In this document: piece after piece, positions 16,862-26,034 of the stretch
Layout: every line of letters starts with the position of its first letter
How positions within the stretch are numbered: the first letter of the stretch is position 1
Source: Pseudomonas brassicacearum subsp. brassicacearum
Lineage (GTDB): Bacteria; Pseudomonadota; Gammaproteobacteria; Pseudomonadales; Pseudomonadaceae
DNA length: 64,000 nt
Direction: 5' to 3'
Assembly (NCBI RefSeq): GCF_008801605.1
Contig: NZ_VZPJ01000006.1
Span: 291,435-355,434, forward strand
Made by a program: the position numbers and the translations under genes
The notes under the pieces: model-generated
Seen by the model: only the letters and a program-made list of their open reading frames with translations
What the model was told of the DNA's origin: nothing
Databases searched by the model: none

Positions 16862-17929
16862 TCAGACGTGATATTGCGCCGACAACTCATGCACCGCCCG
16901 CAGGAAGGCACCGGCGTGTTCGGGGTCGACTTCCGGGGTAATGCCATGGCCTAGGTTGAACACGTGGCCGCTGCCGCTGCCGTAGCTGGCCAGGATACGC
17001 CCGACTTCAGCACGAATGGCGTCAGGCTTGGCGTAGAGCACGGTCGGGTCCATGTTGCCTTGCAGAGCGACCTTGTGACCGACGCGCTCGCGAGCGTTGC
17101 CAATGTCGCAGGTCCAATCCAGGCCCAGAGCGTCGGCGCCGGCATCGGCGATGCTTTCCAGCCACAGGCCGCCGTTCTTGGTGAACAGGATCACCGGGAC
17201 TTTGCGCCCCTCGTGCTCGCGGATCAGGCCGCTGACAATCTTGCGCATGTAGGCCAGGGAGAACTCCTGGTACGCCGCCGCCGACAGGTTGCCGCCCCAG
17301 GTATCGAAGATCTGTACCGCTTGCGCACCGGCCAGGATCTGGCCGTTGAGGTAGGACGTGACCGACTGGGCCAGTTTGTCCAGCAACAGGTGCATGGCCT
17401 GCGGGTTGTCGTAGAGCATCGCCTTGGTCTTGCGGAAGTCCTTCGACGAGCCGCCTTCGACCATGTAGGTGGCCAGGGTCCATGGGCTGCCGGAGAAGCC
17501 GATCAGTGGCACGCGACCGTTGAGTTCACGGCGAATGGTGCTGACTGCGTCCATGACGTAGCCCAGGTCTTTCTGCGGATCTGGGATCGGCAGGGCCTCG
17601 ATGTCGGCCAGGGTGCTGATGACTTTCTTGAAGCGCGGACCTTCGCCGGTCTCGAAGTACAGGCCTTGGCCCATGGCATCGGGAATAGTCAGGATGTCGG
17701 AGAACAGGATGGCCGCGTCCAGCTGCGGATACCGATCCAGCGGCTGCATCGTCACTTCGCAGGCGAACTGGGGGTTCATGCACAGGCTCATGAAGTCACC
17801 GGCCTTGGCGCGGCTGGCGCGGTACTCCGGCAGGTAGCGACCAGCCTGGCGCATCATCCACACCGGGGTGACGTCTACGGGTTGCTTGAGCAGGGCGCGA
17901 AGGAAACGGTCGTTCTTCAGGGCAGTCAT
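16862..17929 (-). CDS. hemE: Uroporphyrinogen decarboxylase
   Basis: A 355-residue cytoplasmic enzyme that decarboxylates the four acetate side chains of uroporphyrinogen III to give coproporphyrinogen III in haem synthesis. The N-terminal PVWMMRQAGRYLPEYRA motif carries the substrate-binding arginines, and LFSDILTIPDAMGQGL holds the key Asp. GFSGSPWTLATYM and FNLGHGITPEVDP are further family blocks. Full length, typical for the family. It lies about 260 bases after gltD with a terminator between, so it is transcribed separately and ends at its own hairpin. Confidence 0.97.
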   Translation of the reverse strand: MTALKNDRFLRALLKQPVDVTPVWMMRQAGRYLPEYRASRAKAGDFMSLCMNPQFACEVTMQPLDRYPQLDAAILFSDILTIPDAMGQGLYFETGEGPRFKKVISTLADIEALPIPDPQKDLGYVMDAVSTIRRELNGRVPLIGFSGSPWTLATYMVEGGSSKDFRKTKAMLYDNPQAMHLLLDKLAQSVTSYLNGQILAGAQAVQIFDTWGGNLSAAAYQEFSLAYMRKIVSGLIREHEGRKVPVILFTKNGGLWLESIADAGADALGLDWTCDIGNARERVGHKVALQGNMDPTVLYAKPDAIRAEVGRILASYGSGSGHVFNLGHGITPEVDPEHAGAFLRAVHELSAQYHV

Positions 17930-17976
17930 GTCGGCATCCGGAAAAAAAGTGCGGGCATTTTCTCAGAGCGCGAGGC

Positions 17977-18004
17977 AAAAGGCACGGCAAGAGCCGTGCC
18001 TTTT
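17977..18004 (-). terminator. Bidirectional intrinsic terminator after gltD
   Basis: GGCACGGC (17981-17988) and GCCGTGCC (17993-18000) form an 8-bp stem flanked by AAAA and TTTT, so it can work in both directions. On the - strand it lies beyond the REP pair that follows gltD and just before hemE, and would close the gltBD message. Confidence 0.75.
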
Positions 18005-18060
18005 ATCTATCGGGGCAATTTGTCGCGGTGCAATGAAGTTCAGCAGCACCACAAAACAAC

Positions 18061-18177
18061 TGTGGGAGCTTTTTTTGTGGGAGCAAGGCTTGCCCGCGAT
18101 GAAGACACCGCGGTCTCTTGAGTACCGAGGCGCCTGGATCGCGAGCAAGCTTTGCTCCCACAAAGCTCGCCCACAGG
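18061..18177. repeat. Compound REP doublet (REPIN) after gltD
   Basis: Forward and reverse REP units (GTGGGAGCAAGGCTTGCCCGC and GCGAGCAAGCTTTGCTCCCAC) flank a middle with CACCGCGGTCTCTTGAG. Outer arms CTGTGGGAGC and GCCCACAG add a second layer. It resembles the element at 45531-45639 in the opposite orientation. Confidence 0.8.
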
Positions 18178-18193
18178 GTTTGGTGTCGCTTGA

Positions 18194-19612
18194 TCAGACT
18201 TGCAGGTAATCCAGGATCCCTTCCGCCGCATTGCGGCCTTCGAAGATCGCCGTCACCACCAGGTCGGAACCCCGGACCATGTCGCCACCGGCGAAGATCT
18301 TCGGGTTGCTGGTCTGGTGCTTGTACTGGCCCTGCTCTGGGGCCACGACGCGGCCCTGGCTATCGGTCTGGATGCTGAACTGCTCGAACCACGGCGCCGG
18401 GCTTGGGCGGAAGCCGAAGGCGATGACCACGGCGTCGGCCGGGATGATCTCTTCGGAACCGGGAATCGGCTCGGGGCTGCGGCGGCCACGGGCGTCCGGT
18501 TCGCCGAGACGGGTCTCGACCACCTTCACCCCTTCGACCTTGTCTTCACCGACAATGGCGATCGGTTGGCGGTTGTAGAGGAACTTCACGCCTTCTTCCT
18601 TGGCGTTCTTCACCTCTTTACGCGAACCGGGCATGTTGGCTTCGTCACGACGGTAGGCACAGGTCACCGACTTGGCGCCCTGGCGAATCGAGGTGCGGTT
18701 GCAGTCCATCGCCGTGTCGCCACCGCCGAGTACCACGACCTTCTTGCCTTTCATGTCGACGAAATCTTCCGGCGACTTTTCAAAGCCCAGGTTGCGGTTG
18801 ACGTTGGCGATCAGGAAGTCGAGTGCGTCGTAGACGCCTGGCAGGTCCTCACCGGCAAAGCCGCCCTTCATGTAGGTGTAGGTGCCCATGCCCATGAATA
18901 CCGCATCGTATTCTTCGAGCAGTTGCTCCATGGTCACGTCCTTGCCCACCTCGGTGTTCAGGCGGAACTCGATGCCCATGCCGGTGAAGACTTCGCGACG
19001 ATTGCTCAGCACAGTCTTTTCCAGCTTGAACTCGGGAATGCCAAAGGTCAGCAGACCGCCGATTTCCGGGTTCTTGTCGAACACCACCGGGGTCACGCCA
19101 CCACGCACCAGCACATCGGCACAGCCCAGGCCCGCCGGGCCGGCACCGATGATCGCCACGCGCTTGCCGGTCGGCTTGACCTTGGACATGTCCGGACGCC
19201 AGCCCATGGCAAACGCGGTGTCGGTGATGTACTTCTCCACCGAACCGATGGTCACCGCGCCAAAACCGTCGTTGAGGGTGCACGCACCTTCGCACAGACG
19301 ATCCTGCGGGCACACCCGGCCGCAGACTTCCGGCAGGGTGTTGGTCTGGTGGGACAGCTCGGCGGCCTGGAGGATGTTGCCCTCGGCCACCAGTTTCAGC
19401 CAGTTGGGAATGAAGTTGTGCACCGGGCACTTCCACTCGCAATACGGGTTACCGCAGCCCAGGCAGCGGTGGGCCTGGTCGGCCGACTGCTGGGGTTTGA
19501 AAGGTTCGTAGATTTCCACGAACTCTTTCTTGCGTTGACGCAACAGTTTCTTCTTCGGATCCTTGCGCCCGACATCGATGAACTGGAAGTCGTTATTCAG
19601 ACGTTCAGCCAT
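18194..19612 (-). CDS. gltD: Glutamate synthase (NADPH) small subunit
   Basis: 472 residues. The N-terminal region carries cysteine clusters for two [4Fe-4S] centres (CLGCGNPYCEWKC and CGRVCPQDRLCEGAC). AIIGAGPAGLGCA at about 150 binds FAD and VVVLGGGDTAMDC at about 290 binds NADPH. It feeds electrons from NADPH to the large subunit GltB for making two glutamates from glutamine and 2-oxoglutarate. It lies 33 bases after gltB in the same direction, so the two form an operon. Length is normal for the family. Confidence 0.96.
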   Translation of the reverse strand: MAERLNNDFQFIDVGRKDPKKKLLRQRKKEFVEIYEPFKPQQSADQAHRCLGCGNPYCEWKCPVHNFIPNWLKLVAEGNILQAAELSHQTNTLPEVCGRVCPQDRLCEGACTLNDGFGAVTIGSVEKYITDTAFAMGWRPDMSKVKPTGKRVAIIGAGPAGLGCADVLVRGGVTPVVFDKNPEIGGLLTFGIPEFKLEKTVLSNRREVFTGMGIEFRLNTEVGKDVTMEQLLEEYDAVFMGMGTYTYMKGGFAGEDLPGVYDALDFLIANVNRNLGFEKSPEDFVDMKGKKVVVLGGGDTAMDCNRTSIRQGAKSVTCAYRRDEANMPGSRKEVKNAKEEGVKFLYNRQPIAIVGEDKVEGVKVVETRLGEPDARGRRSPEPIPGSEEIIPADAVVIAFGFRPSPAPWFEQFSIQTDSQGRVVAPEQGQYKHQTSNPKIFAGGDMVRGSDLVVTAIFEGRNAAEGILDYLQV

Positions 19613-19645
19613 TGTTAAAACCTCATCAAACTCTTCAGGCGCATA

Positions 19646-22600
19646 TCACTGCGGGTTGGCACGAGTGCTGGAAAGCAACGATTTCAGGTTGGCAGCCTTG
19701 GGCTTGACCAGCCAGAAACGGCGCAAGTAGTCATCGAGGTTCTCGGCGAGTTCACGACCCCACTCGCTGTCGGTTTCCGCGACGTACTCGTTCAGCACGT
19801 TTTGCAGGTGGCTGCGATAGGCTTCCATCGCCTCGCCGCTGATCCGCTGGATTTCCACCAGTTCGTGGTTGACCCGGTCAACGAAGGTGTTGTCCTGGTC
19901 GAGCACGTAGGCGAAACCGCCGGTCATGCCAGAGCCGAAGTTATAACCGGTCTTGCCCAGCACGCAGACAAAACCACCGGTCATGTACTCGCAGCAGTGA
20001 TCGCCGGTGCCTTCCACCACAGTGTGGGCCCCGGAGTTACGCACGGCAAAACGCTCGCCTGCGGTGCCGGCGGCGAACAGCTTGCCGCCCGTGGCGCCGT
20101 AGAGGCAGGTGTTGCCGATGATGGCACTGTCCTGGGTCTTGTAGACGCTGCCCTTGGGCGGAACGATGACCAGCTTGCCACCGGTCATGCCCTTGCCCAC
20201 GTAGTCGTTGGCATCGCCTTCCAGGTACATGTTCAGGCCACCGGCGTTCCAGACGCCGAAGCTCTGGCCTGCGGTGCCTTTGAAGCGGAAGGTGACCGGC
20301 GCCTTGGCCATGCCCTGGTTGCCGTGCTTGCGCGCGATTTCGCCGGAGATCCGTGCGCCGATGGAACGGTCGCAGTTGCAGATGTCCAGGTCGAACTCGG
20401 CACCGCTCAGGTCGTTGATCGCCGCAGCGGCCATGTCGACCATCTTCTCGGCCAGCTCCCCCTTGTCGAACGGCGGGTTGCGGTCGACCTGGCAGAACTG
20501 TGGCTTGTCTGCCGGAATGAGATCGCTGCCCAACAACGGGGTCAGGTCCAGGTGTTGCTGCTTGGCGGTCTGGCCTTCGATCACTTCCAGCAGATCGGTA
20601 CGGCCGATCAGCTCTTCAAGCGAGCGCACGCCCAGCTTCGCCAACCACTCACGGGTCTCTTCGGCCACGTAGGTGAAGAAGTTCACCACCATGTCGACGG
20701 TACCGATGTAGTGGTCCTTGCGCAGCTTGTCGTTCTGGGTCGCCACGCCGGTGGCGCAGTTGTTCAGGTGGCAGATGCGCAGGTATTTGCAGCCCAGGGC
20801 GATCATCGGCGCGGTACCGAAGCCGAAGCTCTCGGCGCCGAGGATGGCGGCCTTGATCACGTCCAGGCCGGTTTTCAGGCCACCGTCGGTCTGCACCCGG
20901 ACCTTGCCGCGCAAATCGTTGCCGCGCAGGGTCTGGTGGGTTTCAGCCAGGCCCAGTTCCCACGGCGCGCCAGCGTACTTGATCGAGGTCAGCGGCGATG
21001 CGCCGGTGCCGCCGTCGTAGCCGGAGATGGTGATCAGGTCGGCATAGGCCTTGGCCACGCCGGCCGCGATGGTGCCAACGCCCGCTTCCGCCACCAGTTT
21101 CACCGAGACCAGCGCCTTCGGGTTCACCTGCTTGAGGTCGAAGATCAGTTGCGACAAGTCTTCGATCGAGTAGATGTCGTGGTGCGGCGGTGGCGAGATC
21201 AGGGTCACGCCAGGTACCGCGTAGCGCAGCTTGGCGATCAGGCCGTTGACCTTGCCGCCGGGCAACTGGCCGCCTTCGCCGGGCTTGGCGCCCTGGGCAA
21301 CCTTGATCTGCAGCACTTCAGCGTTGACCAGGTATTCCGGCGTCACACCGAAGCGGCCGGTTGCCACCTGCTTGATTTTCGAACTCTTGATGGTGCCGTA
21401 GCGCGCCGGGTCTTCGCCGCCTTCACCGGAGTTGGAACGCGCACCGAGGCGGTTCATGGCTTCGGCCAGGGCTTCGTGGGCTTCCGGGGACAAGGCGCCC
21501 AGGGAAATACCGGCCGAATCGAAGCGCTTGAGCACCGATTCCAGCGGCTCTATTTCACTGATGTCCAGCGGCGTGTCGAGGGTCTTGACCTTGAGCAGGT
21601 CGCGAATCATCGACACCGGACGGTTGTCCACCAGCGAGGTGTATTCCTTGAACTTGCTGTAGTCGCCCTGCTGCACGGCGGCTTGCAAGGTGCTGACCAC
21701 GTCCGGGTTATAGGCGTGGTACTCGCCACCATGGACGAACTTCAACAGGCCGCCTTGCTGGATCGACTTGCGCGGGCTCCAGGCTTCGGCCGCCAGGGCT
21801 TTCTGTTCGGCTTCGATGTCGACGAAACGCGCACCTTTGATGCGGCTCGGCACGCCACGGAAGCTCAGCTCGCAGACTTCTTCCGACAGGCCGATGGCCT
21901 CGAACAGTTGCGCGCCACGGTACGAGGCGATGGTCGAGATACCCATCTTCGACAGGATCTTGAGCAGGCCCTTGGTGATGCCCTTGCGGTAGTTCTTGAA
22001 CACCTCGTAGAGGTCGCCCAGCACTTCACCGGTACGGATCAGGTCGCCCAGCACTTCATAGGCCAGGAACGGATACACCGCCGAGGCACCGAAACCGATC
22101 AGCACCGCGAAGTGATGCGGATCGCGGGCGGTGGCGGTTTCCACCAGGATGTTGGAGTCGCAGCGCAGGCCTTTTTCGGTCAGGCGATGGTGCACCGCGC
22201 CGGTGGCCAGCGAGGCATGGATCGGCAGCTTGCCCGGCGCGATGTGACGGTCGCTCAGCACGATCTGGGTACGACCGGCGCGCGCGGCTTCTTCAGCCTG
22301 ATCGGCAACGTTGCGGATCGCCGCTTCCAGGCCGACGCTTTCGTCATAGTTCAGGTCGATGACTTGGCGCGCAAAACCCGGGCGGTCGAGGTTGGTCAAC
22401 GAGCGCCACTTGGCCGGGGAAATGACCGGCGAGCTGAGGATCACCCGCGAGGCGTGTTCCGGCGACTCCTGGAAAATGTTGCGCTCGGCACCGAGGCAGA
22501 TTTCCAGGGACATCACGATCGCTTCGCGCAGTGGGTCGATCGGTGGGTTGGTCACCTGGGCGAACTGCTGGCGGAAATAGTCGTACGGCGTACGCACGCG

Positions 22601-24094
22601 CTGCGACAGCACGGCCATCGGCGTGTCATCACCCATGGAGCCGACCGCTTCGTAACCCTGCTCGCCGAGCGGACGCAGCACCTGGTCACGCTCTTCGAAC
22701 GTCACCTGGTACATCTTCATGTACTGCTTGAGCTGGTCGACGTCGTAGAAAGCCGAGCCGTGGTCGTTGTCTTCCATGGTCGCCTGGATGCGCAGGGCAT
22801 TCTTGCGCAGCCATTGTTTGTACGGATGACGGGACTTGAGGCGGTTGTCGATGGCGTCAGTGTCGAGGATCTGGCCGGTCTCGGTGTCCACGGCAAAGAT
22901 CTGGCCCGGGCCTACGCGGCCCTTGGCGATGACGTCTTCAGGCTGATAGTTCCAGACGCCGATTTCCGACGCCAGGGTGATGAACCCGTTGGTGGTGGTG
23001 ACCCAACGCGCCGGACGCAGGCCGTTACGGTCCAGCAGGCACACGGCGTAGCGACCGTCGGTCATGACGATACCGGCCGGGCCATCCCACGGTTCCATGT
23101 GCATGGAGTTGTATTCGTAGAACGCGCGCAGGTCCGGGTCCATGGTCTCGACGTTCTGCCATGCTGGCGGCACGAGCATGCGCACGCCACGGAACAGGTC
23201 GATACCACCGGTCACCATCAGTTCCAGCATGTTGTCCATGCTCGAGGAGTCCGAGCCCACGCGGTTGACCAGCGGGCCGAGTTCTTCAAGGTCGGGCATC
23301 AGGTCGTTGGCGAACTTGGTGCGACGGGCCACGGCCCAGTTGCGGTTGCCGGTGATGGTGTTGATCTCGCCGTTGTGGGCGAGGAAGCGGAATGGCTGGG
23401 CCAGCGGCCATTTCGGCAGGGTGTTGGTGGAGAAGCGCTGGTGGAACACGCAGATCGCGGTTTTCAGGCGCTCGTCGCTCAGGTCCGGATAGAAGGCGGT
23501 GAGGTCCGCCGGCATCATCAGGCCTTTGTAGATAATGGTCTTGTGGGAAAAGCTGCAGATGTAGTGATCGGTGTCGGCGGCATTGGCCACGGACGAACGA
23601 CGACGGGAACTGAACAGCTTGATCGACATGTCCTGGTCGCTCAGACCGTCGCCGGCGATGAACACCTGTTCGATCTGCGGCAGGCGCTCGAGCGCCAGAC
23701 GGCCGAGGACACTGGTGTCGATCGGCACTTTGCGCCAGCCTACCAGTTGCAGGCCGGCGGCCAGGATCTCGCGATTCATGTTCTCGCGAGCCGCTTGGGC
23801 CTTCACCGGATCCTGGTTGAAGAACACCATGCCCACGGCGTACTGCTTGGGCAGGGTCACGCCAAACGTTTCCTGGGCAATGGCACGCAGGAACTCGTCG
23901 GGTTTTTGAATCAGCAAGCCACAACCGTCGCCGGTCTTGCCGTCGGCGTTGATCCCACCACGGTGGGTCATGCAGGTCAGGGCCTCAATGGCCGTTTGCA
24001 AAAGGGTGTGGCTGGGCTCGCCCTGCATATGAGCTATCAGGCCGAAACCGCAGTTATCCTTGAATTCATCTGGTTGGTACAGACCTGCTTTCAT
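19646..24094 (-). CDS. gltB: Glutamate synthase (NADPH) large subunit
   Basis: About 1482 residues from ATG 24094; a GTG two codons upstream is the alternative start. The protein begins MKAGLYQPDEFKDNCGFG, so cleavage before the Cys of DNCGFG would expose the N-terminal nucleophile of the glutaminase domain. The central and FMN-binding domains follow, with CKYLRICHLNNCATG holding the [3Fe-4S] cysteines. The C-terminal beta-helix region has repeated glycine motifs (GNQGMAKAPVTFRFKG, MTGGKLVIVPP, MTGGFVCVLG). It releases ammonia from glutamine and channels it to 2-oxoglutarate. First gene of gltBD. Confidence 0.97.
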   Translation of the reverse strand: MKAGLYQPDEFKDNCGFGLIAHMQGEPSHTLLQTAIEALTCMTHRGGINADGKTGDGCGLLIQKPDEFLRAIAQETFGVTLPKQYAVGMVFFNQDPVKAQAARENMNREILAAGLQLVGWRKVPIDTSVLGRLALERLPQIEQVFIAGDGLSDQDMSIKLFSSRRRSSVANAADTDHYICSFSHKTIIYKGLMMPADLTAFYPDLSDERLKTAICVFHQRFSTNTLPKWPLAQPFRFLAHNGEINTITGNRNWAVARRTKFANDLMPDLEELGPLVNRVGSDSSSMDNMLELMVTGGIDLFRGVRMLVPPAWQNVETMDPDLRAFYEYNSMHMEPWDGPAGIVMTDGRYAVCLLDRNGLRPARWVTTTNGFITLASEIGVWNYQPEDVIAKGRVGPGQIFAVDTETGQILDTDAIDNRLKSRHPYKQWLRKNALRIQATMEDNDHGSAFYDVDQLKQYMKMYQVTFEERDQVLRPLGEQGYEAVGSMGDDTPMAVLSQRVRTPYDYFRQQFAQVTNPPIDPLREAIVMSLEICLGAERNIFQESPEHASRVILSSPVISPAKWRSLTNLDRPGFARQVIDLNYDESVGLEAAIRNVADQAEEAARAGRTQIVLSDRHIAPGKLPIHASLATGAVHHRLTEKGLRCDSNILVETATARDPHHFAVLIGFGASAVYPFLAYEVLGDLIRTGEVLGDLYEVFKNYRKGITKGLLKILSKMGISTIASYRGAQLFEAIGLSEEVCELSFRGVPSRIKGARFVDIEAEQKALAAEAWSPRKSIQQGGLLKFVHGGEYHAYNPDVVSTLQAAVQQGDYSKFKEYTSLVDNRPVSMIRDLLKVKTLDTPLDISEIEPLESVLKRFDSAGISLGALSPEAHEALAEAMNRLGARSNSGEGGEDPARYGTIKSSKIKQVATGRFGVTPEYLVNAEVLQIKVAQGAKPGEGGQLPGGKVNGLIAKLRYAVPGVTLISPPPHHDIYSIEDLSQLIFDLKQVNPKALVSVKLVAEAGVGTIAAGVAKAYADLITISGYDGGTGASPLTSIKYAGAPWELGLAETHQTLRGNDLRGKVRVQTDGGLKTGLDVIKAAILGAESFGFGTAPMIALGCKYLRICHLNNCATGVATQNDKLRKDHYIGTVDMVVNFFTYVAEETREWLAKLGVRSLEELIGRTDLLEVIEGQTAKQQHLDLTPLLGSDLIPADKPQFCQVDRNPPFDKGELAEKMVDMAAAAINDLSGAEFDLDICNCDRSIGARISGEIARKHGNQGMAKAPVTFRFKGTAGQSFGVWNAGGLNMYLEGDANDYVGKGMTGGKLVIVPPKGSVYKTQDSAIIGNTCLYGATGGKLFAAGTAGERFAVRNSGAHTVVEGTGDHCCEYMTGGFVCVLGKTGYNFGSGMTGGFAYVLDQDNTFVDRVNHELVEIQRISGEAMEAYRSHLQNVLNEYVAETDSEWGRELAENLDDYLRRFWLVKPKAANLKSLLSSTRANPQ

Positions 24095-24444
24095 AGACAC
24101 TTTCTCACCAGGCTGCCTCTAATCGAGGCAAATTTCTTTTCAATTCAACCAGTTGCATGCCGCGCCGAACGTACGCCAGCTTTGCGGGGGCAAAAGGGAG
24201 GTCATTGTACACACCGACACAGAGGCTCACAAATTTGACGACGAACTGTCGCAAATCCATGTCGCATTTGTGAAAGGTTTAAAGCTATATGCTGTGCTAG
24301 TCAAAACTTTTTTGGGTTCGACCGCTACGACTCAAACACTACTGTGACGCAGACACCACAAGGCGCGCGGCCTGAAAGGTCGCCCGCCCCTGCGGAAATT
24401 TTGAGGTTGCCGGGAGAGGCGGCCTGGGTAAGGCCGCCGAATCT
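24095..24444. other. Intergenic region upstream of gltB and downstream of damX
   Basis: About 350 bases. It should hold the gltBD promoter, but no hexamer pair stands out; the part at 24120-24330 is AT-richer than the flanks. Near the damX end, GCGGCCT (24419-24425) and AGGCCGC (24431-24437) form a hairpin without a T run, a weak candidate terminator for the pil-aro-damX message. Confidence 0.45.
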
Positions 24445-26025
24445 TCAGCGAGTTGCTGCCAGTTCCTGTTGGACGCTGGCGACAGTGCGAGGCCAAGGTT
24501 TACCAGCCTGAACCTTCGCTGGCAAGGCCTTGATGGCGGAAACGGCTGCATCACGGTTGGCAAAGCTGCCATAGGTGATGACATACAGCGGCTTGCCATT
24601 GAGGACTTTCTTGAAATAGCGGTACTCGCCGCCCTGCTCCTTGACGAAGTTCTGTGCCGCGGCTTCGGAACTGGTGCCGAGGATCTGCACTACGTAGTTG
24701 CCCGGTGCCTGGCCAGCGTACCAGCTACCGCCCGTGGCCTTGGCCGGAGCAGCAGGCTTGGCTGCGGGTGCGGGTGCTGGCGCCGCCGGCTTGGCAGGCG
24801 TTGGAACCGGGGCAGGCTTGGCGGTGGCCACCTGGGTGGGCGCCGGAGTCGGCTTGGCGGCCGGGGCAGGCGTCGGGGCAGGACCGGCGGGCACGCCCAC
24901 AGGCGGTGCGGTGGTGGTCACGGTCGGCGGCACGTCGCTGCTGTCGTCGACCGGTGGCGCTGCGCCGTCGTCGCCTTCGGTGATGCCACCGGCCGCTTCA
25001 GCCAGCGGACCGCGCATGACCGGTTGCGACTGGCCGACCAGCGGCAGTGGCATCGGCTGAGTGTTGCCGGCGAATTCCACTGCCGGCGCACCACCGTTGG
25101 GTTGCGGCGTCCCCTGGCCGAGAGGCAGTTGCGCCTGTTCGTTGGCAGGGGCACCCGTGGTGGGTGCCTTGGTGCGACCCGGCATCAGCCAGGCGGCGGC
25201 AACCGCGACCACGACGACGGCGGAAATTGCCAATACGTGTTTCTTCGGCATGTTGAACCCCATACTTGGACGCTTCACCGCTGAGCGGCTGGCAATCATG
25301 ACTTCGATCAGAGCATCGCGGGCGACCTGGTTGATGTTGCCAGGCCAACCGTCGGCGCTTTCGTGAATCTCAGAGATCTGATCGGCGGTAAAAAGTTCGA
25401 TACCCCGGCCCGCACCCTCAAGACGCTGGGCCAGGTATTCACGCGTTTCTTCCTCGGTGTAGGGCGCCAGCTCGATGACGTGGAAGCGCTCTTCCTCAAG
25501 ATTCAATTGGTCCAGATCAGCGATCAGCGACGACTCGCCGAACAGGAACACATGAGGGCGACCCTCCGGCGCACCGGCCGCCAAGGCCAGCAGGGCCTCG
25601 AGGGCCGACTCGTCGAGTTGCTCGGCATCGTCCACCAGCAGATAGACTTCCTGCCCGGTCAGCGCCAGTTGCACGATCTGATCGAGAATTGCACCGACTT
25701 CGGCCTGCGCGACGTTCAGCGCCTGGGCCACCTGACGCAATATACCGGCTGCATCGCCGGCGCCACGGGCCGATACCACCACGCTTTGCACGGACTGCTT
25801 GTTGGTGCTGGCCACCAGGGCCTGGCGCAGCAAGGTCTTGCCGCTGCCCTGGGGACCGGTGACCACCAGCAGCAACTGGCTGTAGCGCGCCAGGTGATGC
25901 AACTGGCCCAGTACCGGTTTGCGCTGAGCAGGGAAGAACTTGAAGCCCGGGACCCGCGGTGCAAAAGGGTCATGACTCAATTGGAAATGGCCGAGGAAAG
26001 CCTCGTCGGCATGCAAACTAGTCAT
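24445..26025 (-). CDS. damX: DamX-like AAA/SPOR cell-division protein
   Basis: 526 residues. The N-terminal part is an ExeA-like ATPase domain with Walker A GPQGSGKT near residue 57 and a Walker B-like VYLLVDDAEQLDE. A single transmembrane helix (about 265-285, HVLAISAVVVVAVAAAWLM) is followed by a long Ala/Pro/Thr linker and a C-terminal SPOR domain (YVVQILGTSSEAAAQNFV onward) that should bind denuded septal peptidoglycan. The ATPase part faces the cytoplasm. It ends the pilM-to-damX gene run, nine bases after aroB. The AAA plus SPOR combination is what I recall for the pseudomonad DamX. Confidence 0.85.
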   Translation of the reverse strand: MTSLHADEAFLGHFQLSHDPFAPRVPGFKFFPAQRKPVLGQLHHLARYSQLLLVVTGPQGSGKTLLRQALVASTNKQSVQSVVVSARGAGDAAGILRQVAQALNVAQAEVGAILDQIVQLALTGQEVYLLVDDAEQLDESALEALLALAAGAPEGRPHVFLFGESSLIADLDQLNLEEERFHVIELAPYTEEETREYLAQRLEGAGRGIELFTADQISEIHESADGWPGNINQVARDALIEVMIASRSAVKRPSMGFNMPKKHVLAISAVVVVAVAAAWLMPGRTKAPTTGAPANEQAQLPLGQGTPQPNGGAPAVEFAGNTQPMPLPLVGQSQPVMRGPLAEAAGGITEGDDGAAPPVDDSSDVPPTVTTTAPPVGVPAGPAPTPAPAAKPTPAPTQVATAKPAPVPTPAKPAAPAPAPAAKPAAPAKATGGSWYAGQAPGNYVVQILGTSSEAAAQNFVKEQGGEYRYFKKVLNGKPLYVITYGSFANRDAAVSAIKALPAKVQAGKPWPRTVASVQQELAATR

Positions 26026-26034
26026 CGGATCTTA

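Noticed and set aside
19802..24238. A 1478-codon open frame on the + strand opposite gltB
   Set aside because: It is the exact shadow of gltB in a GC-rich gene. Its product is rich in His, Gln, Arg and Val with no domain, and gltB itself is complete with all its motifs.
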